Source: Pseudomonadota bacterium (GTDB taxonomy: Bacteria; Pseudomonadota; Gammaproteobacteria; Burkholderiales; Burkholderiaceae_C). From it: a stretch of 55,253 bases of DNA. The stretch is from assembly GCA_021805825.1 (NCBI GenBank), contig JAJZEC010000019.1, positions 1 through 55,253 of the forward strand, read 5' to 3'. Numbering within the stretch: position 1 is the stretch's first letter; every line of letters begins with the position of its first letter. A program made the translations under genes and the position numbers. Below, in pieces: positions 1-8,579 of this stretch. A model generated the notes under the pieces. That model was given only the letters and a program-made list of their open reading frames with translations, searched no databases and was not told the DNA's origin.

Positions 1-96
1 GCCGGCTCGACTGCGGTGGCCCCGATCGTGACCACCGACTACGCCCTGACGCCGCGCTCCCCGACCTCCATCGACATCGGCGCCTATACGCACTGA
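1..96 (+). CDS. C-terminal end of a possible parallel beta-helix (choice-of-anchor Q-like) protein, partial
   Basis: An open frame enters from the left edge and stops at TGA 94-96, giving 31 residues. The end, SIDIGAYTH, resembles the 'vDIGAYE' closing motif of extracellular parallel beta-helix proteins of the choice-of-anchor Q type. This is a motif resemblance only, because the body of the gene lies outside the window. It is convergent with the aldehyde dehydrogenase gene, with a hairpin between them. Confidence 0.45.
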   Translation, partial: AGSTAVAPIVTTDYALTPRSPTSIDIGAYTH

Positions 97-113
97 GCCC
101 AGGGAACCCCGCC

Positions 114-138
114 GCTGCGCCCCCTCGTGGGGCGCAGC
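114..138. terminator. Hairpin between two convergent genes, likely bidirectional terminator
   Basis: A perfect 10-bp inverted repeat (GCTGCGCCCC / GGGGCGCAGC) with a 5-base loop lies between the stop at 96 and the minus-strand stop at 143. There is no T-tract. Position and symmetry suit termination from both sides, as is common in GC-rich genomes. Confidence 0.55.
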
Positions 139-142
139 GCGT

Positions 143-1660
143 TCAGCGCGCCTCGATGCGCATCCAGGTGGTCTTCAGTTCGCTGTACTTGTCCAGCGCG
201 TGCAGCGACTTGTCGCGGCCGTTGCCCGACTGCTTGACACCGCCGAAGGGCACGGTGATGTCGTCGTCGTCGTACTGGTTCACATGCACGGTGCCGGCGC
301 GCAGCGCGCGCGCCACCCGCACCGCGCGGTCGAGGTTGCGCGTCCAGACCGCCGCGTGCAGGCCGTAGCTGGAATCGTTGGCGATGCGCAGCGCGTGTTC
401 CTCGTCGCGGAAGCGGATCACCGACAGCACCGGGCCGAAGATCTCCTCCCGTGCGATGCGCATGTCGTTGCCGACGCCGTCGAACACCGTGGGTGCGACA
501 AACTGCCCGCCGCTGTCCTGTCGCACCTGCTCGCCGCCGGCCACGCAGCGCGCGCCCTGCGCACGGCCGCTGCGGATGTAGTCCATCACCAGCGCGGTGT
601 GGCGTTCGTCGACGAGCGCGCCCATGCGGGTTTCGGGATCCAGGGGGTCGCCGGGGGCGTAGCCCGGTGCCAGCGCCGCCAGGCGCTCGACGAAGGCGTC
701 GGCGATACTCTCCTGCACCAGCAGCCTCGACGGCGCGTTGCAGGATTCACCCTGGTTGTAGAACATGCTGCCGGCCGCGGTGGCCGCAGCGCGGTCGAGG
801 TCGTCGAAGTCGTCGAACACCAGGTTGGCCGACTTGCCGCCGAGTTCGTTGTACACCCGCTTGAGGTTGCTGCGCCCGGCGTATTCGAGCATCAGGCGCC
901 CGGTGCGGGTCGATCCCGTGAAGCCCACGGCGTCGACATCCATGTGCAGCGCCAGGGCCTCGCCGGCTTCATTGCCGTAGCCGGGGAGCACGTTGAGCAC
1001 CCCGGGCGGCAGGCCGGCGTCGAGCGCGAGCTCGGCTAGGCGCAGCGCGCTGAGCGGCGAGCGTTCGCTGGGCTTGAGCACCACGCTGTTGCCCGCGGCC
1101 AGCGCCGGAGCGATCTTCCACGCGGTCATCAGCAGCGGGTAGTTCCAGGGCACGATGGCCGCCACCACCCCGACCGGCTCGCGGCTGACCAGCGCCAGCG
1201 CATCCGGCCCGGTGGGGGCGATTTCGCCGTAGACCTTGTCGACCGCCTCGGCGTACCACTGGATGCAGCGCGCCGCGCCCGGAACGTCGGCCGACAGGCT
1301 CGCGGCTATGGGCTTGCCCATGTCCAGGGTCTCGAGCAGCGCGAGCTCGTCGCGCGCCGCGCGCACGCGTTCGGCGAAGGCCAGCAGCACCTTCTTGCGC
1401 GCGGCCGGCGAACGCGCGCTCCAGCGCCCGTCGGCGAAAGCTGCGCGTGCGCTGGCCACCGCGAGTTCCGCATCGGCGGCCTGCGCGCGCGCGACGCGGG
1501 CGATGACCTTGCCGTCGAGCGGACTGACGCTGTCGAAGCAGCGGCCGTCGACCGCGTGGTAGCGCTGGCCGTCGATCAGCAGCCGGCCGTCGATGCCGCG
1601 GGCGAGCAGGTCGGCGGCGCGGCCGTGCCACAAGGCATGCTGGGAGGGGGGAGTGCTCAT
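143..1660 (-). CDS. puuC: Aldehyde dehydrogenase, gamma-glutamyl-gamma-aminobutyraldehyde dehydrogenase type (PuuC-like)
   Basis: The 505-residue protein is a full-length NAD(P)-dependent aldehyde dehydrogenase. Visible motifs are PWNYPL with the catalytic Asn near 173, the general-base motif ELGGKS at 272-277, the nucleophile in GESCNAPSR at Cys307, and a C-terminal FGGVKQSG. In the Puu pathway PuuC oxidises gamma-glutamyl-gamma-aminobutyraldehyde to gamma-glutamyl-GABA in the cytoplasm; it can also act on free 4-aminobutyraldehyde from the transaminase route. The assignment within this broad superfamily rests mainly on context: it is the last gene of a minus-strand run with puuP, a putrescine-type aminotransferase, puuA and puuD. 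A general omega-aminoaldehyde dehydrogenase (KauB-like) is an equivalent reading. Confidence 0.85.
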   Translation of the reverse strand: MSTPPSQHALWHGRAADLLARGIDGRLLIDGQRYHAVDGRCFDSVSPLDGKVIARVARAQAADAELAVASARAAFADGRWSARSPAARKKVLLAFAERVRAARDELALLETLDMGKPIAASLSADVPGAARCIQWYAEAVDKVYGEIAPTGPDALALVSREPVGVVAAIVPWNYPLLMTAWKIAPALAAGNSVVLKPSERSPLSALRLAELALDAGLPPGVLNVLPGYGNEAGEALALHMDVDAVGFTGSTRTGRLMLEYAGRSNLKRVYNELGGKSANLVFDDFDDLDRAAATAAGSMFYNQGESCNAPSRLLVQESIADAFVERLAALAPGYAPGDPLDPETRMGALVDERHTALVMDYIRSGRAQGARCVAGGEQVRQDSGGQFVAPTVFDGVGNDMRIAREEIFGPVLSVIRFRDEEHALRIANDSSYGLHAAVWTRNLDRAVRVARALRAGTVHVNQYDDDDITVPFGGVKQSGNGRDKSLHALDKYSELKTTWMRIEAR

Positions 1661-1697
1661 GCTGCTTCTCCTGGGTTCTGGAAGGGCGCGCCTGCGC

Positions 1698-3146
1698 TCA
1701 GAGTTCGTTCACCGGCTGCGTCTGCGCCGTGGGCTGGGACTTGCCGCGATGCAGCCAGAACGGCAGCAGCCCGAGCAGGATGCCGCCGATGGCGATCACG
1801 TTCACCGTGGTGCCGAAGGTCGGCAGGCTGTAGATGGCGATGAACCAGAGGAACAGTCCGGAGGCCAGCGGCCACAGCAGGTACAGCAGCAGGTGCGCGG
1901 CGCTCCTGCGCTCGGAGTTCCAGACATGCCAGGCGCACGCCAGGCAGGCCAGGCCGTAGTAGAACGAGGCCTGGAAGCCGATGGCGTCGATGGAATCCTG
2001 GATGATCTGGTTGACCGTCGGGATGAAGGAGGCCAGGAACAGCAGCACGAGGCCGAAGCCGGCGATCGCCAGCGTGGCCACCCACGGCGTGTCCCAGGTG
2101 GGGTGAAGGTGGGCGTAGCGGTGGTGCAGCAGGCCGTCGCGGCTTTGCGCGAACATGGTGCGGGTGAATTGCAGGATCGAGGTTTCCAGCGTGCCCAGGG
2201 TGCTGAGCATCACCGCGAGCACCGCCATGTAGCTCCAGGGCCTGGGGAACAGCTTGTCGGCCACCGCGAGCAGGATGTTGGTGTTGGCGGCCTGGATCTC
2301 CTTGTCGCTCAGCGCCAGCAGCGCCACGATCATGAACAGCATGAACAGGGCGATGATGACGAGCATCGCGAGCAGCGAACCGAGGCTGGCGACCCAGCTG
2401 CCGTCGCGCGTTTCCTCGTTGAGGTTCACCGTGACGTCCCAGCCCCAGTAGAAGAAGATGGCGGTCAGCGCGCCCAGGGTGAACATGTGCGGGCTGAATG
2501 CCGCGGGGCTGAAGTCCGCCCAGTGCAGGTGGTGCAGCGGGGCGGCCGAGAACTTCCACAGCGCGGCGCCGACGATGAGTACCAGGATCGCCAGTTCGAG
2601 CATGGTCAGCGTGACCTGCACGTAGCTGGTGAGCTTGATGCCCTTGAGGATCACCGCGCTGACCACGATCAGCCAGCCGGCGGCCACCAGCGTGACCACC
2701 GCGGTGCTGCCCGCTTGCGAGGGCGCCACCAGGGCCAGCGTCGCGGTGGCCGCCGGAATGGTTCCCGACACCATGAACATGGCCGACGCGACCAGCAGCG
2801 CCCAGCCGGCGAGGAAGCCCAGGCCGCGGTTGAAGATCCTGCTGACCCAGGCATAGGAGGCGCCGGCGTTGGCGTCCATGCGGTTCAGGTGCATGTAGGC
2901 GAAGGTCACGCCGAACATGATCAGCCCGCAGTACAGCAGGCTGGCCGGCGCCAGCACGCCGACGCTGCCGACCAGCGCCGCGCTGGTGGCCGCGATGGAG
3001 AACACCGGCGCGGTTCCGGCCACGCCCATGATGGTGGATTCGGTCAGTCCGAGGGCGTTGCCGTCGAGGGCGGCGGGTTCCGGGCGGTGGGACATGGCGG
3101 GAAGTGGCACCGTGGGGGGAGGATCGGCTGGCTGCGCATTATCCAT
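1698..3146 (-). CDS. puuP: APC-superfamily amino acid/polyamine permease (PuuP-like putrescine importer)
   Basis: The protein of about 482 residues has roughly 12 hydrophobic helices. It opens with LGLTESTIMGVAGTAP, the first helix of APC-family transporters, followed by segments typical of amino acid/polyamine exchangers. Flanked by puuC and the aminotransferase, the expected substrate is putrescine taken up across the inner membrane. The start is uncertain: ATG 3146 is used here, GTG 3170 and ATG 3095 are in frame, and none has a well-placed Shine-Dalgarno sequence. The gene lies 37 bases upstream of puuC and 45 bases downstream of the aminotransferase, so co-transcription is likely. Confidence 0.82.
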   Translation of the reverse strand: MDNAQPADPPPTVPLPAMSHRPEPAALDGNALGLTESTIMGVAGTAPVFSIAATSAALVGSVGVLAPASLLYCGLIMFGVTFAYMHLNRMDANAGASYAWVSRIFNRGLGFLAGWALLVASAMFMVSGTIPAATATLALVAPSQAGSTAVVTLVAAGWLIVVSAVILKGIKLTSYVQVTLTMLELAILVLIVGAALWKFSAAPLHHLHWADFSPAAFSPHMFTLGALTAIFFYWGWDVTVNLNEETRDGSWVASLGSLLAMLVIIALFMLFMIVALLALSDKEIQAANTNILLAVADKLFPRPWSYMAVLAVMLSTLGTLETSILQFTRTMFAQSRDGLLHHRYAHLHPTWDTPWVATLAIAGFGLVLLFLASFIPTVNQIIQDSIDAIGFQASFYYGLACLACAWHVWNSERRSAAHLLLYLLWPLASGLFLWFIAIYSLPTFGTTVNVIAIGGILLGLLPFWLHRGKSQPTAQTQPVNEL

Positions 3147-3191
3147 CCCTTGCGGCGGCGTGGGCGCCACGCAGGCGCATCGTGCGCCGGC

Positions 3192-4589
3192 TCAGCGCAG
3201 CCAGCCGCCGCGCCGCAGTGCCTGCTGCGTGCGGTCGAGGGCGATGCCGATGCGCTCGACCATGCGGTCGATGTCGTCGATGGTGCTGACCAGCGGCGGG
3301 GCGATGATCATGCGCTGGCCGACCGCGCGCATGACCACCCCGGAGTCGAAGCAGGCGTCGCGGCAGAGCAGGCCGGCGCGTGCCTCGTCGGGGAAGGGCC
3401 GGCGCGTCGCCTTGTCCTGCCACAGCGTCAGGGCCGCGGTCATGCCCAGGCCTTCCGGGTCGCCGGCCAGCGGGTGGCGTGCGAGATCGGCGAAGCGCTG
3501 TTGCAGATAGGGCGCGGTGACCTGGCGCACCTGCTGCAGCACCTGCTCGTGTTCGAGTGCGTGCAGGTTGGCCAGCGCCAGCGCGCAACAGCTCGGGTGC
3601 CCGGAATAGGTGAATCCATGGGCGAATTCGCCGGCGCGCGCCGACAGCACCTCGCCGACCTCGGCACCGACCAGCACCCCGCCCAGCGGCAGGTAGCCCG
3701 AAGTCACGCCCTTCGCGAAGGTGATGAGGTCGGGCTCGATGTCGATCGCCGGGTGCTGGCAGCCGAACCAGTAGCCCAGGCGGCCGAAGCCGCAGATGAC
3801 CTCGTCGCTGACCAGCAGCACCTGGTGGCGGCGGCAGATGCTTTCGATGGCACGCGCGTAGCCGGCCGGCGGAACGATCACTCCGCCTGCCCCCTGCACC
3901 GGTTCGAGCACGAAGGCGGCTACGCGCTCGGCGCCGATTGCGCGGATGCGCTCGTCCAGCCAGCCGGCGGCGCGCAGCGCGAAATCCTGCTCGCTTTCGC
4001 CGGGAAGCCCAAGCTGCAGGCGGTGCGGTTGCTCGATATGGCTGAAATCGGGCAGCGGCAGGCCGCCCTGCGCGTGCATCGATGCCATGCCGCCCAGCGA
4101 GGCGGCCGCCAGGGTGCTTCCGTGGTAGGCGTTGCGCCGGGAGATGATGACCTTGCGCAGCGGCTGCCGGCGCAATTCCCAGTAATGCCGCACCATGCGC
4201 ACCATGGTGTCGTTGGCGGTGGATCCGCATTCGGTGAAGAACACCTGGCGCATGCCCGGCGGCGCGATGCGGGCGAGAGCCGCGGCCAGTCGGGCCGCCG
4301 GCTCGGTGGTGGTCTGGAAGAAGGTGTTGTAGTACGGAAGGCGCAGCATCTGCCGCTGCGCGGCCTCGACCAGGTCGGTGCGACCGTAGCCGAGGTTGAC
4401 GCACCACAGGCCCGACATGGCGTCGAGGATCTCGTGGTCGTCGGCGTCCCAGATGCGCACCCCCTGCCCGCGCACGATCAGCCGCGGCGGGCGCCGGCGC
4501 AGTTCGTCGGCGTCGGTGAAGGGGTGCAGGTGGTGGGCGACGTCGGCGGCCTGCAGGCGATCCAGCGGCCGCTTCGGGGCTTCAGACAT
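3192..4589 (-). CDS. spuC: Class III PLP aminotransferase, putrescine/omega-amino acid:pyruvate type (SpuC-like)
   Basis: The 465-residue class III aminotransferase has the PLP-binding signature: CGSTAND for phosphate contact near 121-127, SDEVICGFGR with the cofactor aspartate at 262, and Schiff-base Lys293 in ITFAKGVTSG. SpuC-type enzymes transfer the amino group of putrescine to pyruvate, yielding 4-aminobutyraldehyde and alanine. Its start overlaps the puuA stop by 8 bases, so the two are translationally linked. Finding both a transaminase and a glutamylation enzyme in one locus implies two parallel routes from putrescine to GABA. Substrate choice among diamines and omega-amino acids cannot be fixed from sequence. 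Confidence 0.85.
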   Translation of the reverse strand: MSEAPKRPLDRLQAADVAHHLHPFTDADELRRRPPRLIVRGQGVRIWDADDHEILDAMSGLWCVNLGYGRTDLVEAAQRQMLRLPYYNTFFQTTTEPAARLAAALARIAPPGMRQVFFTECGSTANDTMVRMVRHYWELRRQPLRKVIISRRNAYHGSTLAAASLGGMASMHAQGGLPLPDFSHIEQPHRLQLGLPGESEQDFALRAAGWLDERIRAIGAERVAAFVLEPVQGAGGVIVPPAGYARAIESICRRHQVLLVSDEVICGFGRLGYWFGCQHPAIDIEPDLITFAKGVTSGYLPLGGVLVGAEVGEVLSARAGEFAHGFTYSGHPSCCALALANLHALEHEQVLQQVRQVTAPYLQQRFADLARHPLAGDPEGLGMTAALTLWQDKATRRPFPDEARAGLLCRDACFDSGVVMRAVGQRMIIAPPLVSTIDDIDRMVERIGIALDRTQQALRRGGWLR

Positions 4590-6000
4590 GCTGCAGCAGG
4601 TGTTCGCGTTCCCAGGAGCTGATGACCCGCATGAATTCGGCGTATTCGCTGGTCTTCACGGCCCGGTAGATGGCGCAGAAGCGCCGTCCCAGCAGCGCCT
4701 CCAGCTCCGGGGGTTCGCCGAGCATCCGCACCGCCTCGGGCAGGCTCTGCGCCAGCGCGATGGCGCTGCGCTGGTTGCCTGCGTCGCCGGTCATTTCGGG
4801 CAGGGCCTCGATCTGCCCGACCATGCCGAGGTAGCCGCAGGCCAGGGTCGCGGCCAGCGCCACGTAGGGATTCGCATCGGCACCGATGACCCGGTTCTCC
4901 AGCCGCCGGTTCTGCGCGTTGGCCGCCGGCACGCGGATGCCCACGGTGCGGTTGTCGTTGCCCCATTCGACGTTCGTCGGCGCCGACGCGCCGCCGCCGA
5001 GGCGGCGGTAGGAGTTCACGTAGGGGGCGAACAGCGCGATCACGTGGGGTATGTATTTCTGCAAACCGCCGATGTAGTGGGTGAAGGCCGCGGAGGCCGA
5101 TCCGTCGGGCTGGCTGAACAGGTTGCGGCCGCTGGCGATGTCGACCACGCTCTGGTGCACGTGCATCGCGCTGCCCGGCTCCTCGGCCATCGGCTTGGCC
5201 ATGAAGGTCGCGTACATGTTGTGCCGCAGTGCGACTTCGCGCAGCGTGCGCTTGAAGAAGAACACCTTGTCGGCCAGATCCAGCGCGTCGCCGTGCAGGA
5301 AGTTGATTTCCATCTGTCCGGCGCCGACCTCGTGGATCAGGGTGTCGACGTCGAGTTCCATCGCTTCGCAGTAGTCGTAGATGTCCTCGAACAGGGGGTC
5401 GAACTCGTTGACGGCATCGATGCTGTAGTGCTGGCGCGAGGTCTCGGCGCGGCCCGAGCGCCCCAGCGGCGGGCGCAGCGGCTGGTCGGGATCGGTGTTC
5501 TTGGCCACCAGGTAGAACTCGATCTCCGGGGCGACCACCGGGCGCCACCCGCGCTGCGCGTACAGGCGCAGTACCTGCTTGAGCACGCTGCGTGGCGCGT
5601 AGTCGACCTCGGCGCCGTCGCGGAAATGGCAGTCGTGGATGACCTGCGCGGTGGGGTCGGCGGCCCAGGGCACCGGGCGCACGGTGGCCGCGTCGGGCAC
5701 CAGGTGCATGTCGCGGTCGTTGGCGCTGATCAATTCGTCCAGCCGTTCGTCCTCGGGCCAGTTGCCGGTGACGGTCAGGCCGATGATGCTTTCCGGCAGG
5801 CGCATGCCGCGGTCTTCGGTGAACTTGCTGCGCGGCAGGATCTTGCCCCGCGCGACCCCGGTGAGGTCGGGAACCAGGCACTCGATCTCGGTGACGCGCC
5901 TGCGGTTCAGCCAGGCTTCGAGTTCGTTGAAGTTGCGCGGCAGCGCGTCGGAAGCCGCGCCTTCCTGCGCTGGGGTCGGGGACGACGGGGGCTGATGCAT
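4582..6000 (-). CDS. puuA: Gamma-glutamylputrescine synthetase (glutamine synthetase family)
   Basis: The 472-residue length equals that of the Escherichia coli enzyme. The protein is a type I glutamine synthetase fold lacking the adenylylation-site tail; it carries the glutamate/metal-binding VGAGQMEINF segment, the ammonia-site-like NGSGMH equivalent rewritten as PGSAMHVHQS, and the RVPAANAQNRRLENR segment that binds ATP phosphates. PuuA ligates glutamate to putrescine using ATP, the first step of the gamma-glutamylated pathway. It lies 60 bases downstream of puuD and overlaps the aminotransferase gene. Related glutamylpolyamine or glutamyl-ethanolamine synthetases cannot be excluded, but the neighbouring hydrolase and oxidase support putrescine. 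Confidence 0.88.
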   Translation of the reverse strand: MHQPPSSPTPAQEGAASDALPRNFNELEAWLNRRRVTEIECLVPDLTGVARGKILPRSKFTEDRGMRLPESIIGLTVTGNWPEDERLDELISANDRDMHLVPDAATVRPVPWAADPTAQVIHDCHFRDGAEVDYAPRSVLKQVLRLYAQRGWRPVVAPEIEFYLVAKNTDPDQPLRPPLGRSGRAETSRQHYSIDAVNEFDPLFEDIYDYCEAMELDVDTLIHEVGAGQMEINFLHGDALDLADKVFFFKRTLREVALRHNMYATFMAKPMAEEPGSAMHVHQSVVDIASGRNLFSQPDGSASAAFTHYIGGLQKYIPHVIALFAPYVNSYRRLGGGASAPTNVEWGNDNRTVGIRVPAANAQNRRLENRVIGADANPYVALAATLACGYLGMVGQIEALPEMTGDAGNQRSAIALAQSLPEAVRMLGEPPELEALLGRRFCAIYRAVKTSEYAEFMRVISSWEREHLLQHV

Positions 6001-6060
6001 GCGGGCTTCCTCAGGGTTGCGCGGCCGTGTTGCCCGGCCGCAAGGAACGCCCGTGCGGCT

Positions 6061-6867
6061 TCAGGCGGCTTCGGCGTGGGCGTGCAGGCTGTCGTGCGCT
6101 TCGAGCGCGGCAGCCCCGCGCGCCGCACGCGCCCGGCAGGCATCGCCGAAGGCGCGGAACAGCGCGGTGGACACCGGGTTGGACGCTGCCCGCCATTCCG
6201 GATGCCATTGAACCCCGAGCAGCAAGGCTGTTGCATGCGCGTGGACATAGGCTTCGACCAGGCCGTCCGGCGCATGGGCCTGCGGCAGCAGTTGCGGGGC
6301 CAGGCGCTTGATTCCCTGCCCGTGCAGGCTGTTGACCTGCCAGCTCGGGCGCCCGACCAGGCGCTCCAGCCAGCTGCCGGGGACTGCGCGCACTTCGTGC
6401 GCCGGGCCGTATTGCAGCTCCAGCGGCAGGCTTTCGTCCTCGCGGTGGTCGGCGTAGCCTTCGGTGCGATGCACCTGCTGCAGCAGCGTGCCCCCGAGGG
6501 CGACGTTGATCTCCTGGAATCCGCGGCAGATGCCGAACACCGGGACGCCGCGCGCGATCGCTGCGCGGATCAGCGGCAGGGTGGTGGCATCGCGCGCCGG
6601 ATCCGCCGGGGAGGCGGGATTGTCCAGCGGCTCGCCGTAGTGGTGGGGTTCGATGTTCGACGGCGACCCCGTGAACAGCAGGCCATGCACCGAGGCCAGC
6701 ACATGCTCGATGGGCGTGCTGGCGCCGAAGGCCGGCAGCAGCAGCGGCAGGCAGCCGGAGATTTCCAGCAGGGGATCGACGTATTTGCGCGCCACCGCAT
6801 GCACGGGCTGGCCGCAGAGTTGCTTGAGGTCGGTGGCCACCGCCACCACGGGCACTGCTTGGGTCAT
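6061..6867 (-). CDS. puuD: Gamma-glutamyl-GABA hydrolase (class I glutamine amidotransferase family)
   Basis: The 268-residue peptidase C26/class I amidotransferase domain has the nucleophile elbow GICRGFQE (Cys114) and the His-x-Glu pair in QWHPEW (His222, Glu224), completing the catalytic triad. PuuD cleaves gamma-glutamyl-GABA to glutamate and GABA, the last step of the Puu route. The start is taken at MTQAVPVV because a longer upstream frame is arginine-rich and unlike the family. It heads the puuDA-spuC-puuPC run after a 222-base gap from livF. Confidence 0.88.
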   Translation of the reverse strand: MTQAVPVVAVATDLKQLCGQPVHAVARKYVDPLLEISGCLPLLLPAFGASTPIEHVLASVHGLLFTGSPSNIEPHHYGEPLDNPASPADPARDATTLPLIRAAIARGVPVFGICRGFQEINVALGGTLLQQVHRTEGYADHREDESLPLELQYGPAHEVRAVPGSWLERLVGRPSWQVNSLHGQGIKRLAPQLLPQAHAPDGLVEAYVHAHATALLLGVQWHPEWRAASNPVSTALFRAFGDACRARAARGAAALEAHDSLHAHAEAA

Positions 6868-7046
6868 GATCCGCTTGGGCGAGCCTGGCGCTGGTGCCCG
6901 CGGCCTGCGCGGGCATTCCGCCTGCGCGCCCCGCAAAGCCTTCCTCCGCCACCATGGCGGCCAGTGCATCGGCTCGGTTACACCGCTAGTGTCCCGCGTC
7001 GTCGCCCGGAGCGCAAGGACAAACCCTGATGGCAGTGCGGACGAAT

Positions 7047-7069
7047 CCCTGCCCCGTGGCGCGGCAGGG
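7047..7069. terminator. Stem-loop between livF and puuD
   Basis: An inverted repeat (CCCTGCC / GGCAGGG, 9-base loop) lies just downstream of the livF stop, within the 222-base gap before puuD. It could end or attenuate the ABC transporter transcript. The remainder of 6868-7089 probably contains a promoter for the puuD-puuC run, but I cannot place one with confidence. Confidence 0.3.
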
Positions 7070-7089
7070 GCCTGGGCCGCGCCGCGTTT

Positions 7090-7803
7090 TCAGGCCGCCG
7101 AGTGCGCCACCCCGGCCAGCTGTTCCATGCGGGCGGTGTCGGCGCGCAATTCCGCGGCGGATCCGTCGTACAGCACGCGGCCTTCGCCGAGCACATAGGC
7201 GCGGTCGGCCAGTTCGAGGGCGCCGAACACGTTCTGCTCCACCAGCAGCACCGCAATGCCCTCGCTCTTCATGCGTGCCACGGTGCGCATGACCTCCTGC
7301 ACGATGATCGGAGCCAGCCCCTGCGAAGGTTCGTCGAGGATCAGCAGCCTGGGGTTGAGCAGCAGCGCGCGGGCGATGGCCAGCATTTCCTGCTCGCCCC
7401 CGGACAGCCTGCCCCCCTTGCTGGTGCGCCGTTCGTGCAGCCGCGGGAACAGCTGGTAGACGGTGTCGATGTTCCACTGTCCGCTCGTCTGGCGCGACAC
7501 CAGCAGGTTCTCGTGCACCGACAGGTGGCCGAAGATGCGCCGGCCCTCGGGAACGTAGCCGACCCCGGCGGCGGCGATGCGGTGCGCGGGGGCCCCGGTG
7601 CAGTCCTTGCCGAACAGTTCGATGCGTCCCTGGCGCGGAGGCGTCAGCCCCATGATGGAGCGCAGGGTGGTGGTCTTGCCGGCGCCGTTGCGACCCAGCA
7701 GCGCGACCAGTTCGCCCTCGCCGATGTTCAGCGAGACGCCGTCGAGGATGTGGCTCTTGCCGTAGTAGGTGTGAATCGATTCGACCTGTAGCACCTTGGC
7801 CAT
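7090..7803 (-). CDS. livF: ABC transporter ATP-binding protein, LivF type
   Basis: The 237-residue ATPase has Walker A GRNGAGKTT, the signature LSGGEQEML and Walker B LLILDEPSQGLAP, with the short C-terminus of LivF rather than the longer LivG. It powers a hydrophobic-amino-acid-type (HAAT) importer with livG, livM, livH and the binding protein at 10571. It begins 23 bases after livG. Substrate is inferred only from context; see the binding protein. Confidence 0.9.
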   Translation of the reverse strand: MAKVLQVESIHTYYGKSHILDGVSLNIGEGELVALLGRNGAGKTTTLRSIMGLTPPRQGRIELFGKDCTGAPAHRIAAAGVGYVPEGRRIFGHLSVHENLLVSRQTSGQWNIDTVYQLFPRLHERRTSKGGRLSGGEQEMLAIARALLLNPRLLILDEPSQGLAPIIVQEVMRTVARMKSEGIAVLLVEQNVFGALELADRAYVLGEGRVLYDGSAAELRADTARMEQLAGVAHSAA

Positions 7804-7826
7804 GCTTTTGCGCAGCTCCTGCCTTG

Positions 7827-8579
7827 TCAGTTCTGGCGGCCCAGGTAGGCCGACTGCACCGCCGGATTGGCGGCGATTTCCTGCGCGTTGCCTTCGGCCA
7901 GGAAATGTCCGTTGTCGAGTACCGTGATGCGGTCGGCGATGCCGAACACGATTTCCATGTCGTGCTCGACGAACAGGGTGGTGATTCCCTGCTCCTTGTT
8001 CAGGCGCTTGATCAATGCCGTCATCAGCTGGGTTTCCTCGTCGCCCATGCCCGCGGTGGGCTCGTCGAGCAGCAGCAGCTTGGGCTGGCGCGACAGGGCG
8101 ATGCCCACCTCCACCACCCGCTGGTCGCCGTGCGAGAGTTCACCGGCGATGCGATCGCCTTTGCCCTGCAGGCCGACCAGGTTCATCAGCTCTTCCACCC
8201 GGGCGTCGACCTGCGCGCGCTGCGCGCGCGACAGCCACGGCCGCGCGCTCCATCCCATCGCGACCTCGGCCGCGATGCGCAGGTTGTCGGCGACGCTCAA
8301 GGAAAGGAAGATCTCGGTGACCTGGAAGGTTCGGATGATTCCGCGGCGCACCAGCGCCGCCGGGTTCACGCTCTGGATGGCTTCCCCGTCGAACACGATC
8401 TCGCCGCTGCTCGGCGGGAAGAAACCGCTGATCAGATTGAACAGCGTGGTCTTGCCCGCGCCGTTCGGCCCGATCACCGCGCGCAGTTCCCCCTTCGCGA
8501 CATCGAGCGAGATGTCGCTCAACGCCTGCAGCGCGCCGAAGCGGCGCGAAACCGAGCGCAATTGCAGCAGGTGGCTCAT
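7827..8579 (-). CDS. livG: ABC transporter ATP-binding protein, LivG type
   Basis: The 250-residue ATPase has Walker A GPNGAGKTTLFN, a degenerate signature LSHGDQRVVEV in place of LSGGQ (normal for LivG and UrtD proteins), and Walker B LLLLDEPTAGM. The C-terminal extension ending near VQSAYLG is diagnostic of LivG, which usually ends in 'vqeaYLG'. Its ATG overlaps the livM stop by 4 bases, indicating coupled translation. Confidence 0.9.
   Translation of the reverse strand: MSHLLQLRSVSRRFGALQALSDISLDVAKGELRAVIGPNGAGKTTLFNLISGFFPPSSGEIVFDGEAIQSVNPAALVRRGIIRTFQVTEIFLSLSVADNLRIAAEVAMGWSARPWLSRAQRAQVDARVEELMNLVGLQGKGDRIAGELSHGDQRVVEVGIALSRQPKLLLLDEPTAGMGDEETQLMTALIKRLNKEQGITTLFVEHDMEIVFGIADRITVLDNGHFLAEGNAQEIAANPAVQSAYLGRQN

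Noticed and set aside
1593-4622. 1009-codon open frame on the plus strand
   Set aside because: It is antisense to puuP and the aminotransferase, which have full family motifs; its own translation is low-complexity and Gln/His/Arg-rich. It is a GC-rich shadow frame. The same applies to other long antisense frames such as 15654-17759 and 37713-39812.
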